Below the pieces are notes generated by a model. The model had not been told where the DNA came from. It was given only the letters and a program-made list of their open reading frames with translations, and did no database searches. This document shows, one piece after another, positions 1 through 6,951 of a DNA stretch of 64,000 nt. The position numbers and the translations under genes were made by a program. The stretch is from UMGS1649 sp045652705 (lineage in GTDB: Bacteria; Bacillota; Clostridia; TANB77; CAG-465): assembly GCA_045652705.1 (NCBI GenBank), contig JAZRUV010000013.1, positions 1 to 64,000 on the forward strand, written 5' to 3'. Position 1 is the first letter of the stretch; every line of letters starts with the position of its first letter.

Positions 1-21
1 ATCCGACTTGTTGAAGAATAA
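1..21 (+). CDS. possible 3' end of an upstream gene (6 codons)
   Basis: Frame 1 reads six sense codons (IRLVEE) and then TAA, 11 nt before a plus-strand terminator. This fits the last codons of a gene lying mostly outside the window. The fragment is too short to name, and it could be chance. Confidence 0.25.
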   Translation: MRLVEE

Positions 22-31
22 GATATACGGG

Positions 32-67
32 GCAAACAACGCTGAAAATGCTTTGTTTGCTTTTTTT
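32..67 (+). terminator. Rho-independent terminator
   Basis: GCAAACAA (32-39) pairs with TTGTTTGC (53-60) around a 13-nt loop and is followed by seven T. It would end a plus-strand transcript entering the window from the left. Confidence 0.7.
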
Positions 68-156
68 ATTTTATTATCTATGTGTTTTTATAGATTTAAA
101 GAGCGACTTGCTGCTATTGTAAAAACTGAATGCTTTTGAACTTTGCAATTAACGGG

Positions 157-209
157 TGTATAATTTAGGTTAAGGTGCTTTTGAAGTGCACCCCAACCTA
201 AATTATACA
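157..209. repeat. 53-nt hairpin with a 15-bp perfect outer stem
   Basis: The arm 157-171 (TGTATAATTTAGGTT) is perfectly complementary to 195-209. Inside it, GGTGC (174-178) pairs with GCACC (188-192) around a 9-nt loop. No T-tract follows on either strand, so it does not look like a plain terminator. It could be a miniature repeat unit or a structured RNA end. No second copy was noticed in the window. Confidence 0.6.
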
Positions 210-218
210 GCCACAAAT

Positions 219-243
219 AACCCCGTACAAAATGTACGGGGTT
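219..243 (-). terminator. ppdK terminator hairpin
   Basis: AACCCCGTACA (219-229) pairs with TGTACGGGGTT (233-243), an 11-bp stem with a tiny loop. It lies 15 nt past the ppdK stop on the minus strand. The following tract (ATTTGTGG) is only weakly T-rich, so termination strength is uncertain. Confidence 0.6.
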
Positions 244-258
244 AAATATTTACATTTA

Positions 259-2883
259 TTATTTGTTGTTTATAGCTGCTTGAGCTGCTGCAAGTCTTGC
301 AATAGGTACTCTAAATGGAGAACAAGAAACATATGTTAAACCTGCTTTATGGCAGAACTCAATTGAAGAAGGATCTCCACCGTGTTCACCACAGATACCA
401 AGTTTAATATCTGGTCTAGTTTGTTTTCCAAGTTTTGCAGCCATTTCTACAAGTTTACCAACACCGGTTTGGTCTAATCTTGCAAATGGGTCTTGTTCGT
501 AAATCTTTTTGTCATAGTAGTAATTTAAGAATTTACCAGCATCGTCACGGCTAAATCCAAATGTCATTTGTGTTAAGTCATTTGTACCAAATGAGAAGAA
601 TTCAGCTTCCTTAGCGATTTCGTCAGCTGTAACAGCTGCTCTTGGTATTTCTATCATTGTTCCTACTTTATAATGCATATCTAATCCAGCTTCTTGGATT
701 AATTTATCTGCAACTTCTGTAACTATAGTTTTAACGTAAGCAAGTTCTTTAACTTCACCAACAAGTGGTATCATTATTTCTGGAACTATTGTCCATTCAG
801 GATGTCTCTTTGAAACATTTATTGCAGCTTGGATAACTGCATTAGTTTGCATTTCAGCGATTTCTGGGTAAGATACGGCTAAACGGCATCCTCTGTGCCC
901 CATCATTGGGTTGAACTCGTGTAAAGAAGCTATAACATTCTTTAAGTGTTCAACTGTTATTCCTAGTTCACCAGCTATTTCTACAATGTCTTTTTCCTCT
1001 GTTGGAAGGAATTCGTGTAGAGGTGGATCTAAGTAACGGATAGTTACTGCGTTACCTTCCATAGCTTCGTAAAGACCTTCAAAGTCTCCTCTTTGCATTG
1101 GAAGAAGTTTATCTAAAGCTTTTCTTCTTTGTTCTTCAGTATCTGCAACAATCATTTCTCTCATTGCTTTTATTCTGTCTGCTTCAAAGAACATGTGCTC
1201 AGTACGGCAAAGACCAATACCTTCTGCACCGAAAGCTGCTGCTTGTTTAGCATCTCTTGGACTATCTGCATTTGTTCTAACTTGAAGAACTCTAAATTCG
1301 TCAGCCCATCCCATTATTGTTCCGAAATCACCTGAAATAGAAGCTTCAACTGTAGGTATAGCTTCGCCATAGATGTTTCCCGTAGAACCGTCAAGAGAAA
1401 TGTAATCTCCTTCGTGGAATGTTTGTCCGCCTAAAGTAAATACTTTAGCTTCTTCATCTATAACTATTTCACCACAACCAGATACACAGCAAGTACCCAT
1501 ACCACGAGCAACAACTGCTGCGTGAGATGTCATACCACCACGTACTGTTAAAATACCTTGTGATGCATGCATTCCTTCGATATCTTCTGGAGAAGTTTCA
1601 AGTCTTACAAGAACAACTTTTTCTCCTCTTTCAGCCCATTCAGAAGCATCAGCTGCTGTAAATACTACTTTACCACAAGCAGCACCTGGTGATGCAGGAA
1701 GTGCTGAACCGATAGGTTTAGCTGCTTTTAATGCAGTAGCATCAAATCCGGGATGTAGAAGAGAATCTAAGCTTCTAGCATCTATCATTGAAACAGCCTT
1801 TTCTTTAGTTATTCTACCTTCGTTAACTAAATCGACAGCGATTTTTAAAGCTGCAGCAGCAGTTCTTTTACCGTTTCTAGTTTGAAGCATATATAACTTA
1901 CCATTTTCAATTGTGAATTCCATATCTTGCATATCTGCATAATGGTCTTCAAGTTTAGCACATATTGCAACAAATTCATCGTATGCGTGTGGCATAACTT
2001 GTTTTAATTGGTCTATAGTTTGTGGTGTTCTTATACCAGCAACAACGTCTTCGCCTTGTGCATTCATTAAGAATTCGCCATATAGTTTCTTTTCACCAGT
2101 AGATGGGTTACGTGTAAATGCAACACCAGTACCTGAAGTTTCACCCATATTTCCAAATACCATCATTTGAACGTTAACAGCAGTTCCCCAAGATGAAGGA
2201 ATATCATTCATTCTTCTGTAGTATATTGCTCTAGGGTTGTCCCAAGATCTAAATACAGCTTTTATAGCTTCTAAAAGTTGTACTCTTGGTTCAGTTGGGA
2301 ATTCTTCACCTTTAGCTTCTCTATAGCAAGTTTTGAAACGAACAACAAGTTCTTTCATGTCGTTTGCATCAAGTTCAGTGTCAAGTTTAACACCTTTAGC
2401 TTCTTTCATTTCATCTATTATTTTTTCAAAGTAGCTTTTTGGAACCTCCATAACTACGTCTGAAAACATTTGAACGAAACGACGATAAGAATCGTAAGCA
2501 AAACGTTCGTTGCCAGTTAAAGCTGCAAAGCCTTCAACAACTTCGTCATTAAGACCTAGGTTTAATATTGTATCCATCATACCAGGCATAGATGCTCTAG
2601 CACCAGAACGAACAGATACTAGAAGTGGGTTTGTTACACTTCCAAATTCTTTACCAGAAATTTCTTCTAGTTTTTTAAGATTTGCAAATACTTCGTCAAC
2701 GATTTCAGGAGCGATTTCTTTTCCATCATCATAGTAACGAGTACAAGCTTCAGTTGTAACAGTGAATCCTTGAGGAACAGGCATTCCTAAATTAGTCATT
2801 TCTGCTAAGTTAGCACCTTTACCACCAAGAAGTTCTCTTTGACTACCGTTACCTTCTGAAAATTGATAAACGTATTTTGTCAT
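259..2883 (-). CDS. ppdK: pyruvate, phosphate dikinase
   Basis: PPDK interconverts pyruvate + ATP + Pi and PEP + AMP + PPi in the cytoplasm. In clostridia it replaces or complements pyruvate kinase in PPi-linked glycolysis. The protein has 874 residues, the same length as the Clostridium symbiosum enzyme. It shows an N-terminal ATP-grasp nucleotide domain, the swivelling phospho-His domain with GGMTSHAAVVARGMG near residue 455 (the phosphorylated His), and a C-terminal PEP-binding TIM barrel with GTNDLTQMTFGFSRDD. The ATG at 2883 is chosen because AGGAGG sits 7 nt upstream; an in-frame extension to 2928 would run through this ribosome site. The gene is monocistronic, with its own hairpin at 219-243. 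Confidence 0.97.
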   Translation of the reverse strand: MTKYVYQFSEGNGSQRELLGGKGANLAEMTNLGMPVPQGFTVTTEACTRYYDDGKEIAPEIVDEVFANLKKLEEISGKEFGSVTNPLLVSVRSGARASMPGMMDTILNLGLNDEVVEGFAALTGNERFAYDSYRRFVQMFSDVVMEVPKSYFEKIIDEMKEAKGVKLDTELDANDMKELVVRFKTCYREAKGEEFPTEPRVQLLEAIKAVFRSWDNPRAIYYRRMNDIPSSWGTAVNVQMMVFGNMGETSGTGVAFTRNPSTGEKKLYGEFLMNAQGEDVVAGIRTPQTIDQLKQVMPHAYDEFVAICAKLEDHYADMQDMEFTIENGKLYMLQTRNGKRTAAAALKIAVDLVNEGRITKEKAVSMIDARSLDSLLHPGFDATALKAAKPIGSALPASPGAACGKVVFTAADASEWAERGEKVVLVRLETSPEDIEGMHASQGILTVRGGMTSHAAVVARGMGTCCVSGCGEIVIDEEAKVFTLGGQTFHEGDYISLDGSTGNIYGEAIPTVEASISGDFGTIMGWADEFRVLQVRTNADSPRDAKQAAAFGAEGIGLCRTEHMFFEADRIKAMREMIVADTEEQRRKALDKLLPMQRGDFEGLYEAMEGNAVTIRYLDPPLHEFLPTEEKDIVEIAGELGITVEHLKNVIASLHEFNPMMGHRGCRLAVSYPEIAEMQTNAVIQAAINVSKRHPEWTIVPEIMIPLVGEVKELAYVKTIVTEVADKLIQEAGLDMHYKVGTMIEIPRAAVTADEIAKEAEFFSFGTNDLTQMTFGFSRDDAGKFLNYYYDKKIYEQDPFARLDQTGVGKLVEMAAKLGKQTRPDIKLGICGEHGGDPSSIEFCHKAGLTYVSCSPFRVPIARLAAAQAAINNK

Positions 2884-2942
2884 TTCATGACCTCCTAATG
2901 TTAAAATTAACTGCAACAGTAGTTGCAATTTCGTACCAAGCT

Positions 2943-2948
2943 ATTATA
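2943..2948 (-). promoter_or_regulatory. putative ppdK -10 box
   Basis: The minus strand carries GGTATAATAG about 60 nt upstream of the ppdK start. No good -35 hexamer is seen at 17 nt. The leader also contains GCAAC TACT GTTGC, a small hairpin between this box and the ribosome site. Confidence 0.4.
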
Positions 2949-3055
2949 CCAAAAGAAAGCGTAAAAATCTACCCTAAATAGCCAAAAAATATGTAAAATT
3001 ACGGTAAAGAAAAACACGGACAAAATATTTTGTATATACTACATTAGGTGATAAT

Positions 3056-3310
3056 ATGGTACTAGAAATATTTATATATTTAGCAATAGTGTTAGGAATG
3101 TTAATTCTGTGCATAACTATCTTTGAAAACGACGATTTTGTGAAAGATAGTTATGTGTTAATAAAAAGAGATAATGCAAAGGTAAAGGTAATAATAGAAA
3201 CAGAAGGATTAAGTGAAGAAGATTCAAAAAGGATAGGTTGGATTATACGAAGAGGGAATTTTCAAGATATATATGATATTGTAAATCATTACGAAGTAAA
3301 AAGGAAATAG
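3056..3310 (+). CDS. small membrane-anchored protein of unknown function
   Basis: This is an 84-residue protein. Residues 4-24 form one hydrophobic segment (IFIYLAIVLGMLILCITIF) that can act as a signal anchor. A charged region of mixed alpha/beta character follows, ending basic (YEVKRK). The ATG is preceded by TAGGTGATA. The gene stands alone, divergent from ppdK. I do not recognise a family. The A-rich codon use matches the chromosome core, so I take it as a native gene rather than an acquired one. Confidence 0.65.
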   Translation: MVLEIFIYLAIVLGMLILCITIFENDDFVKDSYVLIKRDNAKVKVIIETEGLSEEDSKRIGWIIRRGNFQDIYDIVNHYEVKRK

Positions 3311-3318
3311 CAGTATGT

Positions 3319-3347
3319 TTGAAAAAATACGCATCCTGTGATATAAT
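3319..3347 (+). promoter_or_regulatory. SigA promoter with extended -10 (TGTGATATAAT)
   Basis: TTGAAA (3319-3324), a 17-nt spacer, then TATAAT (3342-3347) preceded by TGTGA. It drives the orphan gene at 3400. Confidence 0.8.
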
Positions 3348-3399
3348 ATTTAAACATAAACAATTAAAACCAAATCTTAATTAAGAAAGGAAAAACACT

Positions 3400-3681
3400 A
3401 TGAAATTGTATGCAGGATTTGTACTTATGGATGGAAAAATTGAAGTCCGTTCTGTAAACACACGGGACTTTAGGCGCATGGCTATTCCCTGGAATGCAAT
3501 TGGCGGAATTGTTATTGACCCTAAAGAAATGATGAAGTCTATGACTTTCGGCTCAAACAACATCAAGTTCCCGCCCATAACCTACTTTGGCAAAAGAGTA
3601 GACTCTAAAGGTATTATGGTAAAAACAAGAGCGGGTACTTTGATAGAGTTGCCTCAAAGCGCAATGTTAATTGATGTATGA
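3400..3681 (+). CDS. orphan protein, 93 aa, function unknown
   Basis: This is a 93-residue soluble protein (MKLYAGFVLMDGKIEVRSVN...). It appears to be mostly short beta strands, with alternating hydrophobic residues and no membrane segment or recognised motif. AAGAAAGG lies upstream of the ATG. The gene is a self-contained unit with a strong promoter at 3319-3347 and a terminator at 3684-3715. It uses more C and G (CGGGAC, GGCGCATGG, CCCGCC) than ppdK or ruvA nearby, which suggests a different history. Confidence 0.7.
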   Translation: MKLYAGFVLMDGKIEVRSVNTRDFRRMAIPWNAIGGIVIDPKEMMKSMTFGSNNIKFPPITYFGKRVDSKGIMVKTRAGTLIELPQSAMLIDV

Positions 3682-3683
3682 TC

Positions 3684-3715
3684 AAAGTGGCGGTGTATTT
3701 CACCGCCATTTAAAA
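3684..3715 (+). terminator. Rho-independent terminator
   Basis: GTGGCGGTG (3687-3695) and CACCGCCAT (3701-3709) form a GC-rich stem with a TATTT loop, followed by TTAAAAT. It closes the 3400-3681 unit. Confidence 0.75.
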
Positions 3716-3733
3716 TAACAAAACATATCAAAA

Positions 3734-3762
3734 TTGACGGAGTGTTACTCAAGTGATATAAT
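3734..3762 (+). promoter_or_regulatory. SigA promoter for the Sir2 gene
   Basis: TTGACG (3734-3739), a 17-nt spacer, then TATAAT (3757-3762) with AGTGA directly upstream of the -10. Confidence 0.75.
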
Positions 3763-3791
3763 CTAAAAAACAACAAGATGGAGTGAGTAAA

Positions 3792-4523
3792 ATGCAAGAC
3801 AAAATCCAAATGTTAAGAGACTTAATAAAAAATAGCAATAACATTGTTTTCTTTGGTGGGGCAGGAGTTTCCACTGAAAGTGGTATACCAGACTTTAGAA
3901 GTAAAGATGGACTTTATAGTATGAAGTATAAATATCCGCCTGAAGAAATATTAAGTCACGACTTTTTCTTTGGACAGCCCGACGATTTTTATGAGTTTTA
4001 TAGAGATAAGTTGAATTCTCTTGAAGTTAAGCCTAACATTACACATTATGCACTTGCAAAGTTAGAGGCGTTGGGCAAACTGAAATGTGTTATAACTCAA
4101 AATATTGATGGGCTTCACCAAAAAGCAGGTTCTAAAAAGGTGGTTGAGCTACACGGGTCAATACTGAGAAACTATTGCACAAAGTGTAGAAAATTCTATG
4201 GGCCGGAAAGCATATTTGATACGCAAGATATACCTGTTTGTGAGTGTGGTGGTATAATAAAGCCGGATGTAGTTTTATACCAAGAACCATTAAACCAGAC
4301 AAGTGTAACAGGCGCACTAGATGATATTGAACAGTGCGACTTGTTAATTGTTGGTGGAACATCGCTTACAGTTTATCCGGCGGCCTCTTATGTAATGAAT
4401 TTTAGAGGTAAAAACCTTGTAATTATTAACAAAGATGCTACAGAGTATGACTATAGAGCAAATCTTGTTATAAACAGTGGTTTGGGAGAAGTGTTCTCTG
4501 AAGTTATGAAAGATTATGAGTAA
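3792..4523 (+). CDS. cobB: NAD-dependent protein deacylase, Sir2 family
   Basis: Sirtuins remove acyl groups from lysines, consuming NAD+ and yielding nicotinamide and O-acyl-ADP-ribose. The Rossmann signature GAGVSTESGIPDFRS is near the N-terminus. TQNIDGLHQKAG is followed by the catalytic His in VELHGS (about residue 118). Zinc cysteines appear as CTKC and CEC. The length (243 aa) is normal for bacterial class III/U enzymes. ATG 3792 is preferred because GGAG lies 9 nt upstream; a GTG at 3783 overlaps that site. The gene stands alone, with its own promoter and a terminator shared with the convergent gene 4541-4720. The symbol follows common bacterial usage. Confidence 0.9.
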   Translation: MQDKIQMLRDLIKNSNNIVFFGGAGVSTESGIPDFRSKDGLYSMKYKYPPEEILSHDFFFGQPDDFYEFYRDKLNSLEVKPNITHYALAKLEALGKLKCVITQNIDGLHQKAGSKKVVELHGSILRNYCTKCRKFYGPESIFDTQDIPVCECGGIIKPDVVLYQEPLNQTSVTGALDDIEQCDLLIVGGTSLTVYPAASYVMNFRGKNLVIINKDATEYDYRANLVINSGLGEVFSEVMKDYE

Positions 4524-4528
4524 ATAAT

Positions 4529-4560
4529 AACAGGAGCTTTTTAAAGCCCCTGTTGTTTTA
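4529..4560 (+). terminator. convergent terminator
   Basis: AACAGG (4529-4534) plus GCTTT pair with AAAGC plus CCTGTT (4549-4554), followed by GTTTTA. It serves the Sir2 gene on the plus strand. The last codons of the minus-strand gene 4541-4720 lie inside the stem. Confidence 0.75.
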
Positions 4561-4720
4561 TGGATTTGTCGTTTCCCTCACACCATTTTCTATAATTCTC
4601 TAAACCCGGTGAATCTATTTTGATTTCAGAGAATTTATCAAAGGTGCAAGATATCTTGGGGTGCCTCGCTTTTGGAATAAATACTCTATCATCGTTTTTC
4701 GAAAAATCAAAATATTCCAT
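4541..4720 (-). CDS. tiny protein, 59 aa, last gene of the minus-strand small-protein operon
   Basis: The protein starts MEYFDFSKNDDRVFIPKARH and has 59 soluble, charged residues and no recognised family. The ATG at 4720 has TAGGAG 8-12 nt upstream; a longer in-frame reading to 4768 would overlap the S11-like gene and has no ribosome site. It lies 10 nt downstream of the S11-like gene and is the promoter-distal member of the 4541-6786 operon. Confidence 0.65.
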   Translation of the reverse strand: MEYFDFSKNDDRVFIPKARHPKISCTFDKFSEIKIDSPGLENYRKWCEGNDKSIKQQGL

Positions 4721-4730
4721 GAGTATTCTC

Positions 4731-5090
4731 CTATAAGCAGTGTTTAGCTTTATGAGGTCTACAACCATTATGAGGAAGAGGGGTAACGTCTTTTATACTT
4801 GTTATTTCCACGCCGCAATCCCTAATTGCAGAAAGAGTTATTTCTCTTGTACAACTGGTTCCTTTAATGATTATAGACACTTTATTTATGCCAAATTTTT
4901 TAATAGGTTCCACTACTTTTTGCATAATACCTGTTTGCGTTTCAGATGATTCATTTCCCATAACACCAATAAGACTTCTATCTAACAACAACTTTCCGCA
5001 GTTGTCTAGTAGCACGAGGTCTATCCGCTTATATGAAAAGGTTAAATGTACGATACAGTCGCTTTTAGAGATGGAGTTATCACTTTTCAT
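4731..5090 (-). CDS. divergent ribosomal protein uS11 paralogue
   Basis: This 119-residue protein aligns by eye with S11 over most of its length. The C-terminus carries the S11 signature DVTPLPHNGCRPHKA (canonical S11 reads DVTPIPHNGCRPPKRR). Before it come TCTREITLSAIRDCGVEITS, matching the SGREAAIRALQ..GLEVTS block, and an N-terminal strand like the S11 start (CIVHLTFSYKRIDLVLLDNCG). The GG-rich rRNA-contacting loop and the basic N- and C-terminal tails of S11 are reduced, so binding to the decoding region is doubtful. ATG 5090 has AGGAG 7 nt upstream. The gene sits among orphan tiny genes, not in the rpsM-rpsK-rpoA cluster, and is probably an exapted duplicate or acquired homologue. Confidence 0.75.
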   Translation of the reverse strand: MKSDNSISKSDCIVHLTFSYKRIDLVLLDNCGKLLLDRSLIGVMGNESSETQTGIMQKVVEPIKKFGINKVSIIIKGTSCTREITLSAIRDCGVEITSIKDVTPLPHNGCRPHKAKHCL

Positions 5091-5107
5091 AACAATGCTC
5101 CTTAAAT

Positions 5108-5608
5108 TCAAGATGTGCCTAGGTAACTTGTGGGAATATGTAGCTCGTAAGTATCCTTAGGGGTAGCCAATTCATACATAAAGAAATCAGCAATAAAATT
5201 ATCAGCTCTTTCGCAGTCTACGAACTTGACTTGTGCATTTTCAATTTCACTATTTATGACAACGCTCGTGCAAATGTATTGCTTTCCGTCTATAGTAATT
5301 ATATATTCATCATCGTTTTGTTCTTCGAATATTATAATTTCTTCCTCTGAATTAACAACCGTCCGAGTGTAGATGTTTATTGGGGTATTCCCAAATATAA
5401 ATGCGAGAAGTACAATGCTAATAGCCCAAAAACAAACGGCGCCAAAGAATGGTGAAATGGCAAATTTGAAGATGTCTAATTTAGCGATGCGAGTTTCATA
5501 CGAATCAGGATTTGTATACTTTAATTTCAAATAAGAAATAAAAGCATACGATGAGCCAACAACTGCTATAATTATTGCGATAATAGCAAGTAATCCCATA
5601 TAGGTCAT
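5108..5608 (-). CDS. membrane protein of unknown function, 166 aa
   Basis: One hydrophobic segment is at residues 4-28 (LLAIIAIIIAVVGSSYAFISYL). A second is near 50-73 (FAISPFFGAVCFWAISIVLLAFIF). A C-terminal domain of about 85 residues follows, which should face outward or inward depending on topology. It begins with an acidic stretch and contains IDGKQYICTSVVINS. AGGAGG lies 10 nt before the ATG. This is the sixth gene of the tiny-gene operon. No family is recognised. Confidence 0.65.
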   Translation of the reverse strand: MTYMGLLAIIAIIIAVVGSSYAFISYLKLKYTNPDSYETRIAKLDIFKFAISPFFGAVCFWAISIVLLAFIFGNTPINIYTRTVVNSEEEIIIFEEQNDDEYIITIDGKQYICTSVVINSEIENAQVKFVDCERADNFIADFFMYELATPKDTYELHIPTSYLGTS

Positions 5609-5624
5609 AAAACAGTTCCTCCTA

Positions 5625-5798
5625 TTATGTTTGTGGTTTTGGTTTCTTTACAGCTTCTTGTACTGTCTTTGAGTACTCTGACAAATGTTTTTTGATTTCT
5701 TCGGGTGTCATAAGGAAATCACAAGAAGTAGATTTGCTTTGTATTGCAGCGTTACCAGTAAATGGTTGCAAACGTAATGTTGTTTTATGTTGGTCCAT
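5625..5798 (-). CDS. tiny protein, 57 aa
   Basis: The reading frame is MDQHKTTLRLQPF...KKPKPQT with a strong ribosome site (GGAGGAG, 5 nt spacing). It fills the gap between 5608 and 5813 exactly as an operon member should. The centre carries a predicted helix (TPEEIKKHLSEYSKTVQEAV) and the tail is basic and Pro-rich. No family is recognised. Position, ribosome site and frame integrity support expression. Confidence 0.6.
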   Translation of the reverse strand: MDQHKTTLRLQPFTGNAAIQSKSTSCDFLMTPEEIKKHLSEYSKTVQEAVKKPKPQT

Positions 5799-5812
5799 TT
5801 GAACTCCTCCAA

Positions 5813-6088
5813 TTATCTTGCGCTAACAGCAGGCCACCACATACCAGGTGCATACTTGTCTTTGCCGGCACTTTGTATGCCGTTAAAAATAAACAATGTG
5901 TGAAGGGTGTCTGCACACCGTTCCGTTAGCTCTTCAGTTCCATAATAGGTTGAACCTACAAGTCTTAAGTTTGCATCTCGAACAACATCGTCCAAAGTAA
6001 ATTCATCAGTTTGTCTAAGTATTACACTTGTAACAAGGTTTTGCAAATCCGCTTTGTTTTTTACGTTAGAATTTTCTTTTATGTACAT
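5813..6088 (-). CDS. small soluble protein, 91 aa, function unknown
   Basis: MYIKENSNVKNKADLQNLVTS begins a helical protein containing the acidic segment EFTLDDVVRDA and ending APGMWWPAVSAR. The look is of a small helix-turn-helix or adaptor-like fold, but I cannot assign one. It starts 3 nt after the stop of 6092-6307, consistent with translational coupling. Confidence 0.6.
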   Translation of the reverse strand: MYIKENSNVKNKADLQNLVTSVILRQTDEFTLDDVVRDANLRLVGSTYYGTEELTERCADTLHTLFIFNGIQSAGKDKYAPGMWWPAVSAR

Positions 6089-6091
6089 ATT

Positions 6092-6307
6092 TTATAGCCC
6101 TTTCTTTTTCATAAATGGAGAGGAGTTTTTTGGTAGATAGCTGTCATCGATAATAAGTTGAAGGTTGTTGTTTGAAGTGTTCATATTTCTTTGCTGCATA
6201 AGTCTCTTAGTTTTATGAATGTCCACAAGAAGGGAAATGGTAAAATATAGTCCCATTATACCTGTAAAGAACATCATAATATCTGCTAAGCGTTGAGTGA
6301 GTACCAT
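6092..6307 (-). CDS. single-span membrane protein, 71 aa
   Basis: A hydrophobic segment at about residues 9-29 (DIMMFFTGIMGLYFTISLLV) is followed by a basic stretch (HKTKRLMQQR). The tail is polar and ends KKKGL. A strong AAAGGAGG lies upstream of ATG 6307. It is the third gene of the operon, of unknown function. Confidence 0.6.
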   Translation of the reverse strand: MVLTQRLADIMMFFTGIMGLYFTISLLVDIHKTKRLMQQRNMNTSNNNLQLIIDDSYLPKNSSPFMKKKGL

Positions 6308-6388
6308 GTATTAAAGTCCTCCTTTAACATCCTATATTGTATACTGAATATAGTAAGTGTTTTGTACCTAATGAAACGCGAAAATATA

Positions 6389-6580
6389 TTATAGCCATTT
6401 TCGTGCTACTTCATTTGCGTGCTTCATAGCATCTTCGAATTGACCTTGAGTCATTTTGCAGTTGTGTGCAAACGAAGTTTCAGTGTAATCAATTGCTTCT
6501 TTTAGAATAATATTTCGAAATTCTATTTGCTTTTGAACTGTGTTGCGAGATGCTCGCATTTCTATTACTTGTCTAAGCAT
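6389..6580 (-). CDS. tiny helical protein, 63 aa
   Basis: MLRQVIEMRASRNTVQKQIE begins an almost wholly helical protein with regular hydrophobic spacing, ending AMKHANEVARKWL. GAGGAGG lies upstream of ATG 6580. It is the second gene of the operon. No family is recognised. Confidence 0.6.
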   Translation of the reverse strand: MLRQVIEMRASRNTVQKQIEFRNIILKEAIDYTETSFAHNCKMTQGQFEDAMKHANEVARKWL

Positions 6581-6597
6581 TTAACAGCCTCCTCAAA

Positions 6598-6786
6598 CTA
6601 ATCGTCTCTGATGGAAAATCCTGCAGCGCGCCTGTTTTCTGGCGAACCGAGATAGTTTTCGCGTGGAGCAGCAAATATCCTGTCATAAAATCCTCTGTGT
6701 TCTGGTACGATGTTTTTGCTTCTTACTAAATTAATACGTTCTTGTTCACGCTTAGAAATTCTCATATTTTCATTCCATAATACCAT
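6598..6786 (-). CDS. tiny basic protein, 62 aa, first gene of the small-protein operon
   Basis: MVLWNENMRISKREQERINL begins an Arg-rich soluble protein with the central string KNIVPEHRGFYDRIFAAPR. GGGAGGA lies upstream of ATG 6786. It is promoter-proximal to TTGATT-17-TATAAT at 6840-6868. High use of CGC/CGG/GCG codons near its C-terminus sets it apart from ruvA next door. Confidence 0.6.
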   Translation of the reverse strand: MVLWNENMRISKREQERINLVRSKNIVPEHRGFYDRIFAAPRENYLGSPENRRAAGFSIRDD

Positions 6787-6839
6787 GTGACTATCCTCCC
6801 ATAAAATTATTTTTGGAAATATAGATATAAAGCTTAAAA

Positions 6840-6868
6840 ATTATATCACAAGTAGGTGAAAAAATCAA
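6840..6868 (-). promoter_or_regulatory. SigA promoter with TGTGATATAAT for the tiny-gene operon
   Basis: On the minus strand TTGATT (6868-6863), a 17-nt spacer, then TATAAT (6845-6840) with TGTGA before the -10. The promoter at 31326-31354 is nearly the same sequence. Confidence 0.75.
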
Positions 6869-6873
6869 TGTCA

Positions 6874-6919
6874 GTTGACAATCTATTCTACTCTTGGTTG
6901 ACAATCTATTCTACTCTTG
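6874..6919 (+). repeat. 23-bp tandem duplication in the ruvA promoter
   Basis: The 23-bp unit beginning GTTGACAATCTATTC is repeated exactly, head to tail (6874-6896 and 6897-6919). Each copy contributes a consensus TTGACA. Only the second is correctly spaced from a -10 box. Confidence 0.9.
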
Positions 6920-6926
6920 GTAAAAT
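6898..6926 (+). promoter_or_regulatory. ruvA promoter
   Basis: TTGACA (6898-6903), a 17-nt spacer, then TAAAAT (6921-6926). The duplicated upstream copy gives a spare TTGACA 23 bp away without a -10. Confidence 0.75.
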
Positions 6927-6951
6927 TATAACGAATGTAAGGGGTAGGAAA

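Noticed and set aside
4541..6786. Prophage remnant as an explanation for the tiny-gene operon
   Set aside because: No capsid, terminase, tail, lysis or integrase motif was seen. Only small size and odd composition would support it.
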